DNA from: a virus
Reading direction: 5' to 3' (one strand)
Length of the DNA: 30,534 nucleotides
Virus record (IMG/VR): IMGVR_UViG_3300005529_000242
Location: 1 to 30,534 of that record
The notes under the pieces were generated by a model, which was given only the letters and a program-made list of their open reading frames with translations, did no database searches and had not been told where the DNA came from. Position 1 is the first letter of the stretch, and every line of letters starts with the position of its first letter. Both the position numbers and the translations under genes were made by a program. This document shows, one piece after another, positions 6,310-14,822 of the stretch.

Positions 6310-7886
6310 TGGTTTTGGTTATCCTTTGCAAGTGAAGTCAAGAACGTGACAGCGGAGACAACGGCCTCCGGGCTAAATCTGTCTCCCACTACCGTGTTGC
6401 GGCGGCCCTCAAGATAACTACGAATCCGCAAGCCGTCCGCCCCTGTTAGGCTTTCTATGTAGCCGCCGAAGTTGGTATAGAACGCATCCGCATCTTGCTT
6501 GTTAGCCACGAGCGCTTTCTCTTCGCGGTTGAATAAGTGAAGGGCGACCCGCCGGGCCAATGCGGATTGATCCGTGGGGGTTTTGTCCGGCTGTCCATCT
6601 GCCACGCCCGTGGAGCCCGCCGGTTTGCTGAAGTATTCAAGGCCCGGTTTGTAAGACATGCCCTCTGCGTAGCGTGCCTCCGCCGGTTGCGCCCATCCGC
6701 CCATAATCTTGGCGTTCCAATTCGCTATGCGTGCTGTCTCATTGGCGCGTAGCAATGAGCTGAAGTCATGCCGGAGATAGTATTTAGACTTCTCTTTCGT
6801 TGTGAGAAGATCACGATTGCCGCACTGTTCTTTGCGCGTGGTCCACGGCTTTAGCGTGTGCTTGGTGTAAGAGTCGAAGAACTGCTCCGCGCTCGCATAC
6901 GTGGACGTTTTGCTGCCCTTCCCGGCGGTCCCGAGTAACACTTCCGGATATCGGAAAGCCCGGGCTATCTCGGCAACCTGGAATCCGCGTGCCTCTAAGT
7001 ATTGGGACTCTTGCGCGGTTAGACCCAACTTCTTAGCAACCATGCCGCCCGAGAGAATCATCGGCTTCCAAGAATTGCGGTAGCCGCCGTGTCTGCGCAT
7101 CAACGCATCGCGTATGTCTTTTCTCTCGGTTTCGCTTGGTTCTTCATTGGGTGTTTCAAGAACAAAATCCGTCTGTATGCCTTGGCTAAAGAGCCGTGCG
7201 CCTTGCTCTTCTGCGGCGAGTAGCAAGCCTATGGCCTCCCGGCAGAGTAGCGTTATGGCTGTACCGTCAATTCCGTTTCCGGAAAGAATGGTCCCGCGCC
7301 AAACTGTATCCGGGGTGAACTCGCCGCTAATACCCGTAGTGGGGTCCGTGAATGTCCATAGCATCTGCCGCCAACGGCGAACCACATACGCGGCTTGGAG
7401 CGGCCAAACGCTATCTATCTCACCCGTGGAATATGCCGTACTTCCCGTGTAGTTAATTAGGTTGTAGAAGTTGCCCCAAGTCATTAGGTCAAACATCATG
7501 TGGCCGCGTACCTCCATCGGCGTCATGATGGCGTTAGGGGCCACATTGACAATACGGTCAACCGGGTGGTCAACTGCGCGGACATCCTCTTTCTCACCGC
7601 GCTTCATCAGGGGGCAGTCAAGCGAGCTGACATCTTCCTCAAGGCCGCGCATAATTGCGAGCACGGTAGCGCAACGTTTCGCCCGCTCCGGTGTAACCGT
7701 GATGCCGGTCTCCGTCTTCAGGCCGATGAGAATGTCTTCCCACGCTTCTACATCGGACATGGGCGGCAACCCGGTTGGGGAGCTGGACTCATACCCGTCC
7801 GCTCGCGCTCCAGCGGCGTCTACCACGTCTGCCATGCTGCCCCGTATCAGTTCCGGGTTGTTGCCGAAGATGGTCAAAATACTCAT
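6306..7886 (-). CDS. Portal protein, HK97 family
   Basis: 526 residues. Typical portal segments are seen: 'PVDRIVNVAPNAIMTPMEVRGHMMFDLMTWGNFYNLI' (about 108-145), the 'VWPLQAAYVV' strand, 'DGTAITLLCREAIGLLLAAEEQGARLFSQG' (the clip/wing helix region), 'WKPMILSGGMVAKKLGLTAQESQYLEARGFQVAEIARAFRYPEVLLG' (the stem region common to HK97-type portals) and 'YLRHDFSSLLRAN'. It forms the dodecameric ring for DNA entry and exit. It overlaps the terminase stop by 4 bases (ATGA) and the protease start by 4 bases, so these three genes are probably translated as a coupled unit. The C-terminal 100 residues are less typical and may be a phage-specific extension. Confidence 0.9.
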   Translation of the reverse strand: MSILTIFGNNPELIRGSMADVVDAAGARADGYESSSPTGLPPMSDVEAWEDILIGLKTETGITVTPERAKRCATVLAIMRGLEEDVSSLDCPLMKRGEKEDVRAVDHPVDRIVNVAPNAIMTPMEVRGHMMFDLMTWGNFYNLINYTGSTAYSTGEIDSVWPLQAAYVVRRWRQMLWTFTDPTTGISGEFTPDTVWRGTILSGNGIDGTAITLLCREAIGLLLAAEEQGARLFSQGIQTDFVLETPNEEPSETERKDIRDALMRRHGGYRNSWKPMILSGGMVAKKLGLTAQESQYLEARGFQVAEIARAFRYPEVLLGTAGKGSKTSTYASAEQFFDSYTKHTLKPWTTRKEQCGNRDLLTTKEKSKYYLRHDFSSLLRANETARIANWNAKIMGGWAQPAEARYAEGMSYKPGLEYFSKPAGSTGVADGQPDKTPTDQSALARRVALHLFNREEKALVANKQDADAFYTNFGGYIESLTGADGLRIRSYLEGRRNTVVGDRFSPEAVVSAVTFLTSLAKDNQNQ

Positions 7887-9763
7887 AGTGTTGTCACCTT
7901 GGGTTTGGCCTTTAACAGCTTGGCGTTGTCTGGATGCGTGGCCCGGCCATAGCTCATAATCGCGGCGGCCATGCCGTCAATTTTCTCGGGGCTCTTCAAT
8001 TTGTCCGGCATTTTCAGGCCGGTGTGATTCGTAATCCACCGAAGGTTATTTGCCTGCCAGCCCAACACCGGGTCGCCTAAGTGGACAATCTCCCGGCGGC
8101 CAAGTCCTAGGACGAAATCATTACAAGGCGATGCATAGTTCATTTGGGTCTGCGCGAACTTAATGACCTTCTCTTCCTTCAATCCCGGACGGGTTAGCTT
8201 ATCGCCCTTAAGTGTCCATCCCTCCGGTATAGATTCGCCCTGGAGCACCGGGCGGGATTGTCCGGCCAACACCCGATTGATAAGCCCGCTCGCCAACGCG
8301 GGATCATAGGCCAGCTCACGAAGATCGAAGAGCCGGTTAATGTTGAGAATCTCCCCAACTATGAAGTCATAATCCGTGACGTGCCCGGGCGTGGTAATGA
8401 TGAAGCCTTGGTCCCGCCAAATGTCATAGGGGACTTGATGCTGGATAACGCGCTGCTCTATGTTGTCTCCCGGAATCCAGAAATAGGAGAGCAGCTCCCA
8501 ACGTTCGCCGTCCGCTAGCGGCGGAAAAGTTAAGACGAGTGCGTTGGTATCATCAGTGGACGCGAGGTCCAAGCCAGCAAAGCAAATGCGACCACGGAGC
8601 CGGTTAAAGGATTCCGCTCGCAACTCCACGGCGTTACCGGGGCGAGCGCAGGCACGCCAATCTTCCGGCTGTATTGCTTTGTCGAGCGAACCAACGCGGA
8701 TGTTGAGCGAGTACCGCATGAAATCGTTCTTTGCAAGGGCACTGTTTTTAGCCTCCAAGCACTCTTGGCGCATGTCCTCCAACTTGACGGTAATGCCAAG
8801 ATTGGGACATGCTTTCTTCCATTTCGTTTCATCGTCCCAACGGTCTGCCTCTTGAATAACGTTGCCGTTGGCATCCTTAATCTCTCCGTCGATCTCAAGA
8901 ATCCAAGCGAAAAATTGTTCGTCCGGGACCACCCCGACTAGGACACTTTCCGCGTAGTTGTCCAGCTCATTGCAAATGCTGGTGGTGTCGTCTGAGGACG
9001 GGGCCGTAGTAATCAACTGGCCTAACGGCTGAATCCTGGACCGCATTCCATACCGGAGGACACCGTAGGGGCCGCGCCCGGGCCAAACGTGGACCTCATC
9101 ACCAACCCAAAAGCTGATGTTGAGGCCCTCCATGCTCTCTTTGTCCCGCGAGAGCGGGCGGGCAACCGCGTTTAAGTCCGCTACGCGAAGCGCCCGGCAT
9201 GGGGTGTCACCAATCTTCTGGATAACCGCACGCAATCCCGGTGTTCCATCGCGCATGGCAACCGCTTCGTCAAAAACGCGGCGGGCCTGTGCTTCCACGA
9301 GGGCCACGCTGTACACTTCAGCGCCCCGCTCACGGTCGTACTTGGTGTGGTAGTTCACCTGGACGGACGCCCGGGCGGATTTTCCCGTCTTGCGCGGCCA
9401 TCGGTCGTACGCTATCTTGAACCGCCGGGGCTTAAGCTTGAATGGCTTTTTCTCCGGCAGGCTAATAGTTACGGTTTCGTTCTTTCTCCAGCCGTACAAG
9501 ATGACATCGTGCGCGACTAGCCACGGAGCCATAACCATGGGCGCGGGCCACTTGCTTGGCTGCACTGTCTCAAACAACCGGCAGAATCTAATGGCATCCT
9601 GCGAAGGGTCAAAGACGTATGGGAAAGTAACGATGTCCCGCTTTGACCGCACTAGGTCTTTGACGTGCCGCTCTACCGCGAGACGATTGAGGCGACACAC
9701 CAGCTCATTGCCGGACATGACGCGCTCAATATACTCGCCTGCGATTTGGACGTAATCTCTCAA
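7883..9763 (-). CDS. Terminase large subunit (ATPase-nuclease)
   Basis: 626 residues. The N-terminal ATPase has 'WPRKTGKSA' (residues 122-130), a variant Walker A of the R-K-x-G-K-S kind usual in HK97-type terminases, and 'ISFWVGDEVHVW' with the Walker B and catalytic Glu (GDE 221-223). The C-terminal RNase H-like nuclease begins at 'FAGLDLASTDDTNALV' (Asp399 as first metal ligand), with further acidic residues at 'LAYDP' and 'KIDGMAAAIMSYGRA' near the end. The protein packages DNA and cuts it, using the small subunit for recognition. Unusually, the small subunit gene is not upstream: the P27-type small subunit is at 18420 on the other strand. Confidence 0.92.
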   Translation of the reverse strand: MRDYVQIAGEYIERVMSGNELVCRLNRLAVERHVKDLVRSKRDIVTFPYVFDPSQDAIRFCRLFETVQPSKWPAPMVMAPWLVAHDVILYGWRKNETVTISLPEKKPFKLKPRRFKIAYDRWPRKTGKSARASVQVNYHTKYDRERGAEVYSVALVEAQARRVFDEAVAMRDGTPGLRAVIQKIGDTPCRALRVADLNAVARPLSRDKESMEGLNISFWVGDEVHVWPGRGPYGVLRYGMRSRIQPLGQLITTAPSSDDTTSICNELDNYAESVLVGVVPDEQFFAWILEIDGEIKDANGNVIQEADRWDDETKWKKACPNLGITVKLEDMRQECLEAKNSALAKNDFMRYSLNIRVGSLDKAIQPEDWRACARPGNAVELRAESFNRLRGRICFAGLDLASTDDTNALVLTFPPLADGERWELLSYFWIPGDNIEQRVIQHQVPYDIWRDQGFIITTPGHVTDYDFIVGEILNINRLFDLRELAYDPALASGLINRVLAGQSRPVLQGESIPEGWTLKGDKLTRPGLKEEKVIKFAQTQMNYASPCNDFVLGLGRREIVHLGDPVLGWQANNLRWITNHTGLKMPDKLKSPEKIDGMAAAIMSYGRATHPDNAKLLKAKPKVTTL

Positions 9764-10104
9764 CGCGCCATCACCACGTCAAACCACGCAATGAGACTTA
9801 TCGTGATAATCACGCAAGCAAGAAAGGCAATAAGACTGTCAATCACCGTGTGAACCTTCTTGCGCGGCGTATAGCCTCCGCGTGCAATGACACCGGCTCC
9901 ACGCTTGGCAAGCCAAACAGACAAAGCTATCAAGCGCTTTCCCGTCCACATGTGAGCGGCCCGAATCCTTACGCGCGGGGCGGGCGGCCCGGGAATCGGA
10001 TCAGGAGACTCCGGGCCGTGTGAGGTAGGCACTGCACGTGCGGGCGGCGCGTCCACGGAGTGCGGACGCGGCGAGAAAGGCGCATGTAACCGGAGGTTGC
10101 TCAT
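9760..10104 (-). CDS. Small protein with one C-terminal membrane span, unknown
   Basis: 114 residues. Residues 1-50 are rich in Pro and Ala (HAPFSPRPHSVDAPPARAVP, PIPGPPAPRVRIR), followed by a basic region (WLAKRGAGVIARGGYTPRKK). A hydrophobic segment follows, 'SLIAFLACVIITISLIAWFDVV' in sense, long enough for one membrane span and lying close to the C-terminus. I do not recognise a family. The gene overlaps the terminase start (ATGA) and the upstream gene by 4 bases, so it is in the packaging operon. A tail-anchored membrane protein there could act in lysis or superinfection control, but nothing in the sequence decides this. Confidence 0.55.
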   Translation of the reverse strand: MSNLRLHAPFSPRPHSVDAPPARAVPTSHGPESPDPIPGPPAPRVRIRAAHMWTGKRLIALSVWLAKRGAGVIARGGYTPRKKVHTVIDSLIAFLACVIITISLIAWFDVVMAR

Positions 10105-10493
10105 ACACGCACCACGATGAGCTGACGAGAGGTCACGTCCATGGCAACAACGGCTTCCGCGAGTGCCCGCCGGGGAAGCGATGCTGTTACGCGGCTGACA
10201 CAGTCTGTGAGCCCGGGGCGGTATCGTTTGGTGCGGTCATATCGGCCAATGAGCGGCTTAGAGTCTGCGTCAACTTCCGCCATTATTGAATCCAGATGGG
10301 CGCGGCAGACGCCTTTACCGTTCCACTTGTGCGTAGCGGGTGCCCCGCACGGGCATTTCTCGGGGTCGTCTCCCCACCAATTTTCATCGTGCAGAATGTA
10401 AGACCAATCCCGCTCCGTCACGTTGAGACTGCGTAGCCCGCTATGACTTCTGACCATCGAATGAAATTCTCTTTGCCGCTCGTTTGGTTTCAT
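10101..10493 (-). CDS. Small Zn-finger-like protein at the head of the packaging operon
   Basis: 130 residues from the ATG at 10493. A purine-rich GGGGAG lies just upstream; the longer TTG-started version would put that ribosome site inside the gene. Residues about 45-67 contain CPCGAPATHKWNGKGVCRAHL, a C-x-C-x13-C-x2-H arrangement that could hold zinc. The rest (VTERDWSYILHDENWWGDD, RYDRTKRYRPGLTDCVSRVTASLPRRALAEAVVAM) is charged and soluble. I do not recognise the family. It is the first gene of the leftward structural block and overlaps the next by ATGA. The position is where a small terminase subunit would normally be, but it has no P27 or HTH features and that role is filled by another gene. 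Confidence 0.6.
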   Translation of the reverse strand: MKPNERQREFHSMVRSHSGLRSLNVTERDWSYILHDENWWGDDPEKCPCGAPATHKWNGKGVCRAHLDSIMAEVDADSKPLIGRYDRTKRYRPGLTDCVSRVTASLPRRALAEAVVAMDVTSRQLIVVRV

Positions 10494-10709
10494 CTTCTCC
10501 CCTTGCAATTCCAAGCCTTACCGCCGTAAAAATCCCGCGTCAAGTCCCGTAGCGCATCCCGCAGGAGACGCCACGGAAAAATTATTTTGTCAACGGCTTT
10601 GTTAGAGCCATAGTACAACGAACGGGACATTGTGCGGGATTTATTTTGGGATTTTTATTGCATATAGGAAACGGGAATGGTAAGGCTTGGAACTGTAAAG
10701 GGGAATTTC
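10494..10709. promoter_or_regulatory. Divergent control region between leftward structural and rightward genes
   Basis: This is the only place where the leftward structural block and the long rightward block diverge. It contains ATCCCGC at 10532-10538, ATCCCGCA at 10556-10563 and the inverted copy TGCGGGAT at 10633-10640, which are candidate binding sites for a regulator. A TTGTCA (10587-10592) is a possible rightward -35 box, but the candidate -10 (around 10611) is poor. TTGACA is present on the minus strand at 10593-10588 without a clear -10. Promoters must lie here by gene layout, but their exact positions are not determined. Confidence 0.4.
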
Positions 10710-10868
10710 ATGCTTGATATGCTTCTCCGATTCATCTGTAAGCATCCGCCGCAACAAAGCATCCGCCGCGTAATCAATGGGCGGCTTTGCGTGGAGTGCC
10801 TCAAATGCGGAGCCATTTCACACGGCATCGCTGCTGACCAATCTACTAACCCGTACCGAGTGAGGTAG
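10710..10868 (+). CDS. Zinc-ribbon microprotein, unknown
   Basis: 52 residues from ATG 10710, selected because AAAGGGG lies 6 bases upstream; an earlier in-frame ATG (10677) lacks such a site. The protein begins MLDMLLRFICKHPPQQSIRR and has cysteines as C-K-H ... C-V-E-C-L-K-C-G, a layout suited to a small zinc ribbon. This is a pattern seen in many short phage proteins of unknown role. It is the first gene of the rightward block and ends 2 bases before the start of the fibre-like gene. Confidence 0.5.
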   Translation: MLDMLLRFICKHPPQQSIRRVINGRLCVECLKCGAISHGIAADQSTNPYRVR

Positions 10869-10870
10869 AT

Positions 10871-13321
10871 ATGTTTGGGACTTTACGAAGGTTGGCAGCC
10901 GCAGCAATTCAACTTGTGCGGCTCCCGAAGACAACGGCAGCCCCGCAATCGCAGAGCGTATCTGTATCACGGATTCCTCTGATTCGTAGCCGCGCGATTG
11001 GCTGCTATCACATCCCGATGAAAGCAAACGGCGGAGACGGCAGGCGCACCAAGGGCAAACGGGACCGCTCATTAAAGATGCGCTCTAACCGGCGGAAGGC
11101 TGCGAGAGCCGCTGTCTTGCTGGCTTTGGCCTATGGCGTTGGCCACGCACAAACGGTGACCATCACCGGCACCAACCTTCCGGCTGCAACAATCACTTGG
11201 CAAGTCCCAACCGGCGGAGCCTTGGGCAACAATGCCGGGCAGATAAGCACGGCTCCCACAACGGCGAACATTACCGGCGGCAGCTTCACCCTCACCGGTG
11301 TGCCCGATACCAGTATCAGCAACCCGCAGAACGTCTGCGTTTCTATCACCGCACACAACTCCGGCGGTTCTCAGATTTTGGGCAGCGGGTACGGCTGCCT
11401 TCAGCCCGCGTACAACAACTATTGGTGTACCAACGGCGTCTGCAACTTCAATCTCTTTCAGCCCTCCGCAAAAACGCTGCCGGTTGCTGTATATGTTGCC
11501 AGCATTAACAATGTTGGCGGCCCCTGGACGTTCGGCAGCGGATCAAGCTGCAACTCCGTAACTCACACGTGCGTCTTCCCGGGGACAGGACAAGGGGGAG
11601 GGGCATGGGCTTGGCAGGGAGCGTGGAGCAATTCAACGGATTACACAGCCGGGGATGCTGTCTCCTATCAGGGCTCTAGCTATTTGTCCCTTGCGGACAA
11701 TACCGGGGTGACTCCGGGAACGAACGGGGCTAATTGGGCTCTAATCGCGCAAGTTGGAGCTACCGGCCCGCAGGGGCCAACAGGAGCCACGGGCGCACAA
11801 GGTCCACAAGGCGCGACGGGACCAACGGGTGCGACCGGCCCTACCGGCCCGCAAGGTGCTACCGGAGCCACGGGAGCCACGGGCGCACAAGGACCGGCGG
11901 GCAATACTCTATGGAACGGGACAAGCGCCCCGGGCGCGGGTACGGGCGTCAATGGGGACTTTTATCTCAACACCACTTCGTCTTGCTTATATGGTCCGAA
12001 GACGGCGGGCGCATGGGGGAGTTGTACTTCGCTCATCGGTGCAACCGGCCCAACGGGACCACAGGGCAACACCGGAGCCACGGGAGCAACAGGAGCAGCG
12101 GGAACGAACGGCAACACCGTTCTTAATGGCACCACAGCCCCATCCAGCGGGACCGGTAACAACGGGGACTTTTATCTCAACACCACGACTAGCTGCCTCT
12201 ATGGTCCTAAGACTTCGGGTGCGTGGTCCGGGTGTACTTCGCTCATCGGCCCGCAAGGCCCGAGCGGGACGGCCTCCGCTGGTGGCTCTCCCTATTCCAT
12301 CCAATACGCCAATGCGAGCAACGCCCTTGCGGGTGCGTCTATTGATGGCCCCGTATGTGGTAAGACTACTGCGGCGGCAGCTCCGGCTAAGTGCGCGTCT
12401 GCGGATATAACCGGGGTCATCGGCGGGGGCGTCTATGACGCAAGCGGAGCGGCAGCGGCGGCACAGGCCGCGAGTGATCCAGCCGGAAGCGCTGCGGCAA
12501 TTACGCTTGCCGGGCTTGGGGGCGTTCCTACCACGCGCGCGGTTAACGGGCACGCTCTTAGCGCCAACGTCACAGTTACGGCGTCTGATGTTGGATTAGG
12601 CAGCGTGACTAACGACGCCCAGACAAAAGCCGCCATCGTTCCTAACACCGCTCCGGCGGCTGGACAAATGCTAGTGGGCAACCCGGGCGGAACGGCATAT
12701 GCTCTTGTATCGATTACTGGTGATTGCGGAGTCACGAGCGCGGGCGCGTGGACATGCACAAAGACCAACGGCAACGCATTTACCGGATTGGCTACATTAG
12801 TTGGGGTGACTGCCGGGGATGTTGCATATTACAACGGTTCGATTTGGACAGTGCTATCAGGTAACGCCGGTGCTGATGCTTGTTTTCATGAGGCGAGCGG
12901 CATCCCCTCGTGGAGCACATGCGGGGGCGGAGGCGGAACGAGCTGGACGACATGGGCGTCTAGCGCAACTAATGCGGCCATCTCAGCCACGAACATTATT
13001 GCTAGTGCAGCTACAACCAATAACGGATACCTCATGCGGTTATCCGCTCGTGTAACTACTGTTGGAAGCGGCTGCACCGGGACGACCGTGTTAACTGTTA
13101 ATCTCATCTACACAGACCCCGCTAACAGCTCTGCTACGACCGTACCGATTGGCACGTTCAACCTTGCGACAAATGGCAACGGTGCGTTGGGGGTAGTGGC
13201 TACGTTCGTGGAGAATGTCTACGCCAAGTCTGCGACGGCAGTACAGTACAGTACCTCGATTGTCACGGACGCGAGCTGCACAACAAAACCGTCATACACA
13301 TTGACAGGGGCGTACCTATGA
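10871..13321 (+). CDS. Collagen-repeat fibre-like protein with internal signal peptide
   Basis: 816 residues from ATG 10871 (GAGGT 4 bases before). Residues 70-94 (MRSNRRKAARAAVLLALAYG then VGHAQ) look exactly like a signal peptide with cleavage at AHA-like 'GHA/Q', so the functional start may be the ATG at 11078, although no good ribosome site precedes it. Next come a beta-rich domain (95-240) with paired cysteines and a chitin/carbohydrate-binding-like W-x-Y-x-x-GD-x-V-x-Y-x-G pattern (about 245-292). Collagen G-x-y repeats follow (296-344 and 391-413), with two copies of a 47-residue module (344-390, 414-460). A tail-fibre-type segment 'VNGHALSANVTVTASDVGLG' sits near 558, and a C-terminal beta domain closes the protein. 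It combines tail-fibre features with a secretion signal. It could be an exported adhesin made by the lysogen, or a fibre with a misread N-terminus. It is coupled by ATGA to the next gene. Confidence 0.8.
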   Translation: MFGTLRRLAAAAIQLVRLPKTTAAPQSQSVSVSRIPLIRSRAIGCYHIPMKANGGDGRRTKGKRDRSLKMRSNRRKAARAAVLLALAYGVGHAQTVTITGTNLPAATITWQVPTGGALGNNAGQISTAPTTANITGGSFTLTGVPDTSISNPQNVCVSITAHNSGGSQILGSGYGCLQPAYNNYWCTNGVCNFNLFQPSAKTLPVAVYVASINNVGGPWTFGSGSSCNSVTHTCVFPGTGQGGGAWAWQGAWSNSTDYTAGDAVSYQGSSYLSLADNTGVTPGTNGANWALIAQVGATGPQGPTGATGAQGPQGATGPTGATGPTGPQGATGATGATGAQGPAGNTLWNGTSAPGAGTGVNGDFYLNTTSSCLYGPKTAGAWGSCTSLIGATGPTGPQGNTGATGATGAAGTNGNTVLNGTTAPSSGTGNNGDFYLNTTTSCLYGPKTSGAWSGCTSLIGPQGPSGTASAGGSPYSIQYANASNALAGASIDGPVCGKTTAAAAPAKCASADITGVIGGGVYDASGAAAAAQAASDPAGSAAAITLAGLGGVPTTRAVNGHALSANVTVTASDVGLGSVTNDAQTKAAIVPNTAPAAGQMLVGNPGGTAYALVSITGDCGVTSAGAWTCTKTNGNAFTGLATLVGVTAGDVAYYNGSIWTVLSGNAGADACFHEASGIPSWSTCGGGGGTSWTTWASSATNAAISATNIIASAATTNNGYLMRLSARVTTVGSGCTGTTVLTVNLIYTDPANSSATTVPIGTFNLATNGNGALGVVATFVENVYAKSATAVQYSTSIVTDASCTTKPSYTLTGAYL
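11759..12115 (+). repeat. Collagen-like G-x-y coding repeats
   Basis: Two runs of 9-base units encoding Gly-x-y triplets (GATGPQGPTGATGAQGPQG and similar) at about 11756-11899 and 12041-12109. They are split by the first 47-residue module. They account for the high local GC, the repetitive DNA and the long antisense open frames in this stretch. Confidence 0.85.
11900..12250 (+). repeat. Tandem 47-residue module within the fibre-like protein
   Basis: Bases 11900-12040 and 12110-12250 encode two closely similar modules: G-N-T-x-x-N-G-T-x-A-P, then NGDFYLNTT, SCLYGPKT, GAW and CTSLIG. Each follows collagen repeats. The two cysteines in each module are conserved and may bridge. The copies differ at many third positions, so the duplication is not recent. 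Confidence 0.8.
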
Positions 13322-14712
13322 AATTCTTCTTAGTCTTCCTCTGCTCTGTTATGGCGTTCGGCCAACAGAGCAACGGGCGGAACTATACGTTGCGGACGCA
13401 GCAATTAGGCGAGACCGCGCAAACTTCTAATGACTCTGGCGTTAACCCGCTAGAGTTAGGGTCGCAGTTTGCAATCGGGAACATCGCGCCCGCCGCGTTC
13501 TTGAGCTGTAGTTACTTCGTAATCAGTCCAGATACAACGAAGCAACACGGGTGCGCTATCCGGAACAACAACGCGGGCGTTCCGGGGACACTTATCTGCG
13601 GGGCGATGTCATCGAACGCTAACCCTACGGTTCCAGCTCCGGTATCCGGATGGAATACTAGAACGCTTTCGGGGTGTGCGGCTCCTACAGCGAGCAGTAC
13701 ACCGTGGGTAACTTCGTTCACCGCGTCCGGATCACAAGAACCGGGAGCGGCCCAACCGTTTAGCGCAACAACGCCATGCCCCGGAAGCGCGTTAGGTAGC
13801 GACTACTCAAACAGCCTAACGGGTCCGCCGTATTCATTTGGAACCTATAAGGGTCAGCAAGGTACACAACCGTGGTGCTACTCCGCGTATGTCACGGTGT
13901 CCTACAACCAAGGGTCCAACGGACTCAACTTTAACACGCCGTACGGCATCCCCACCGGGCCGTGGGGAATCAACGGTAAGTGGTACGGGGGGACTAATTC
14001 CGCTGTGTCCTTTGTGGACTTCTCCGGGTTATCAAACGGGGTGGCCCCAACAACCACAGCACTTAACAATTCAACGCACGGGTCCGCAATCACCTGGACG
14101 ACCGCAACAGGAAACATAACCGGGGACAACACTACATCACTCGGACTAACGCTGTCCCCGGCTGTTATAAGTGGTACGGCCTATGCGGGTAACAGTACGT
14201 GGGCACTGAAGTACACGACTAGCACAAGCAGTCCCGGGGGATACATAATCGCTACGTTAGGGTCGTCATATTCGATCCTAAATAGTTGCTATACGTGGGA
14301 AACATCCGTCCCCACTAGCGATTCGGGCCAATACGATGGGTTGAAAATAGTTTCCGCAGACGGAAATGACGGCTTCTTAGTTGCCCTGTTAACGTCCGGT
14401 AACTCAGAATGGATGGTTGGGGAAGAGACTGAAGGCGCGTCCACGTTCTCATCTACAAGTATTGTTCCTATCTCGCCTAATAAGCTATATCGGATTTGTC
14501 AGTTTAAGAACACCAACGGGGCTAACAATATCGCCAGTGTCTACGACAACACCGGGACTCTGATAGGAACAATTACGTTAGCGTCCGCAAGTGGATCACA
14601 CCCGGCTAACACTCTGTTGATTGGTGCCACTGGCAACGAAGGCGAGGGAAACGGCTTTGGTATCTGGTGGAGTAACTTAGCCATCTGCGGCGGTAATACC
14701 TGCGTTCCATAG
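13318..14712 (+). CDS. Secreted lectin-like protein
   Basis: 464 residues; the ATG overlaps the previous stop as ATGA. It starts MKFFLVFLCSVMAFGQQSNG, a clear signal peptide with probable cleavage before QQ. The N-terminal half (about 20-235) is rich in Ser, Thr, Gly and Asn with several cysteines. The C-terminal half (about 240-455) has the pattern of a concanavalin/LamG-type jelly roll: 'TWALKYTTSTSSPGGYIIATLG', 'CYTWETSVPTSDSGQYDGLKIV', 'NKLYRICQFKNTNGANNIAS', 'NTLLIGATGNEGEGNGFGIWW'. I do not recognise a named family. Two secreted, translationally coupled surface-type proteins between the structural and replication blocks suggest lysogenic conversion or a cell-surface role; this is inference. 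Confidence 0.75.
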   Translation: MKFFLVFLCSVMAFGQQSNGRNYTLRTQQLGETAQTSNDSGVNPLELGSQFAIGNIAPAAFLSCSYFVISPDTTKQHGCAIRNNNAGVPGTLICGAMSSNANPTVPAPVSGWNTRTLSGCAAPTASSTPWVTSFTASGSQEPGAAQPFSATTPCPGSALGSDYSNSLTGPPYSFGTYKGQQGTQPWCYSAYVTVSYNQGSNGLNFNTPYGIPTGPWGINGKWYGGTNSAVSFVDFSGLSNGVAPTTTALNNSTHGSAITWTTATGNITGDNTTSLGLTLSPAVISGTAYAGNSTWALKYTTSTSSPGGYIIATLGSSYSILNSCYTWETSVPTSDSGQYDGLKIVSADGNDGFLVALLTSGNSEWMVGEETEGASTFSSTSIVPISPNKLYRICQFKNTNGANNIASVYDNTGTLIGTITLASASGSHPANTLLIGATGNEGEGNGFGIWWSNLAICGGNTCVP

Positions 14713-14720
14713 GAGCTGAC

Positions 14721-14822
14721 ATGTTTGCTTTAAAGATCATTACTTTGGCGAGTGTAGTTGCCATCAACGCATTCACTTTTTGCATGTGCTGGACAGCGAA
14801 GAAACAGGAGCCCCTACCTTGA
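14721..14822 (+). CDS. 33-residue single-span membrane microprotein
   Basis: The reading frame ATG 14721 to TGA 14822 encodes MFALKIITLASVVAINAFTF followed by CMCWTAKKQEPLP. GGAG lies 6 bases upstream of the ATG. The first 24 residues are hydrophobic, enough for one membrane span, followed by a short basic/polar tail. The stop overlaps the probable TTG start of the PrimPol gene. I do not know the family. It could be a small holin or toxin-like peptide, or a coupling leader for the primase gene. Confidence 0.5.
   Translation: MFALKIITLASVVAINAFTFCMCWTAKKQEPLP

Noticed and set aside
11756-11900. Regularly spaced short repeats that could look like a CRISPR or satellite array
   Set aside because: The period is 9 bases, in frame with a collagen-like protein; no spacers.
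11680-12162. Long minus-strand open frames opposite the collagen repeats (Pro/Ala/Val-rich)
   Set aside because: Their composition (repeats of APVGP type) is the reverse-complement shadow of G-x-y codons; no ribosome sites and no sensible neighbours.
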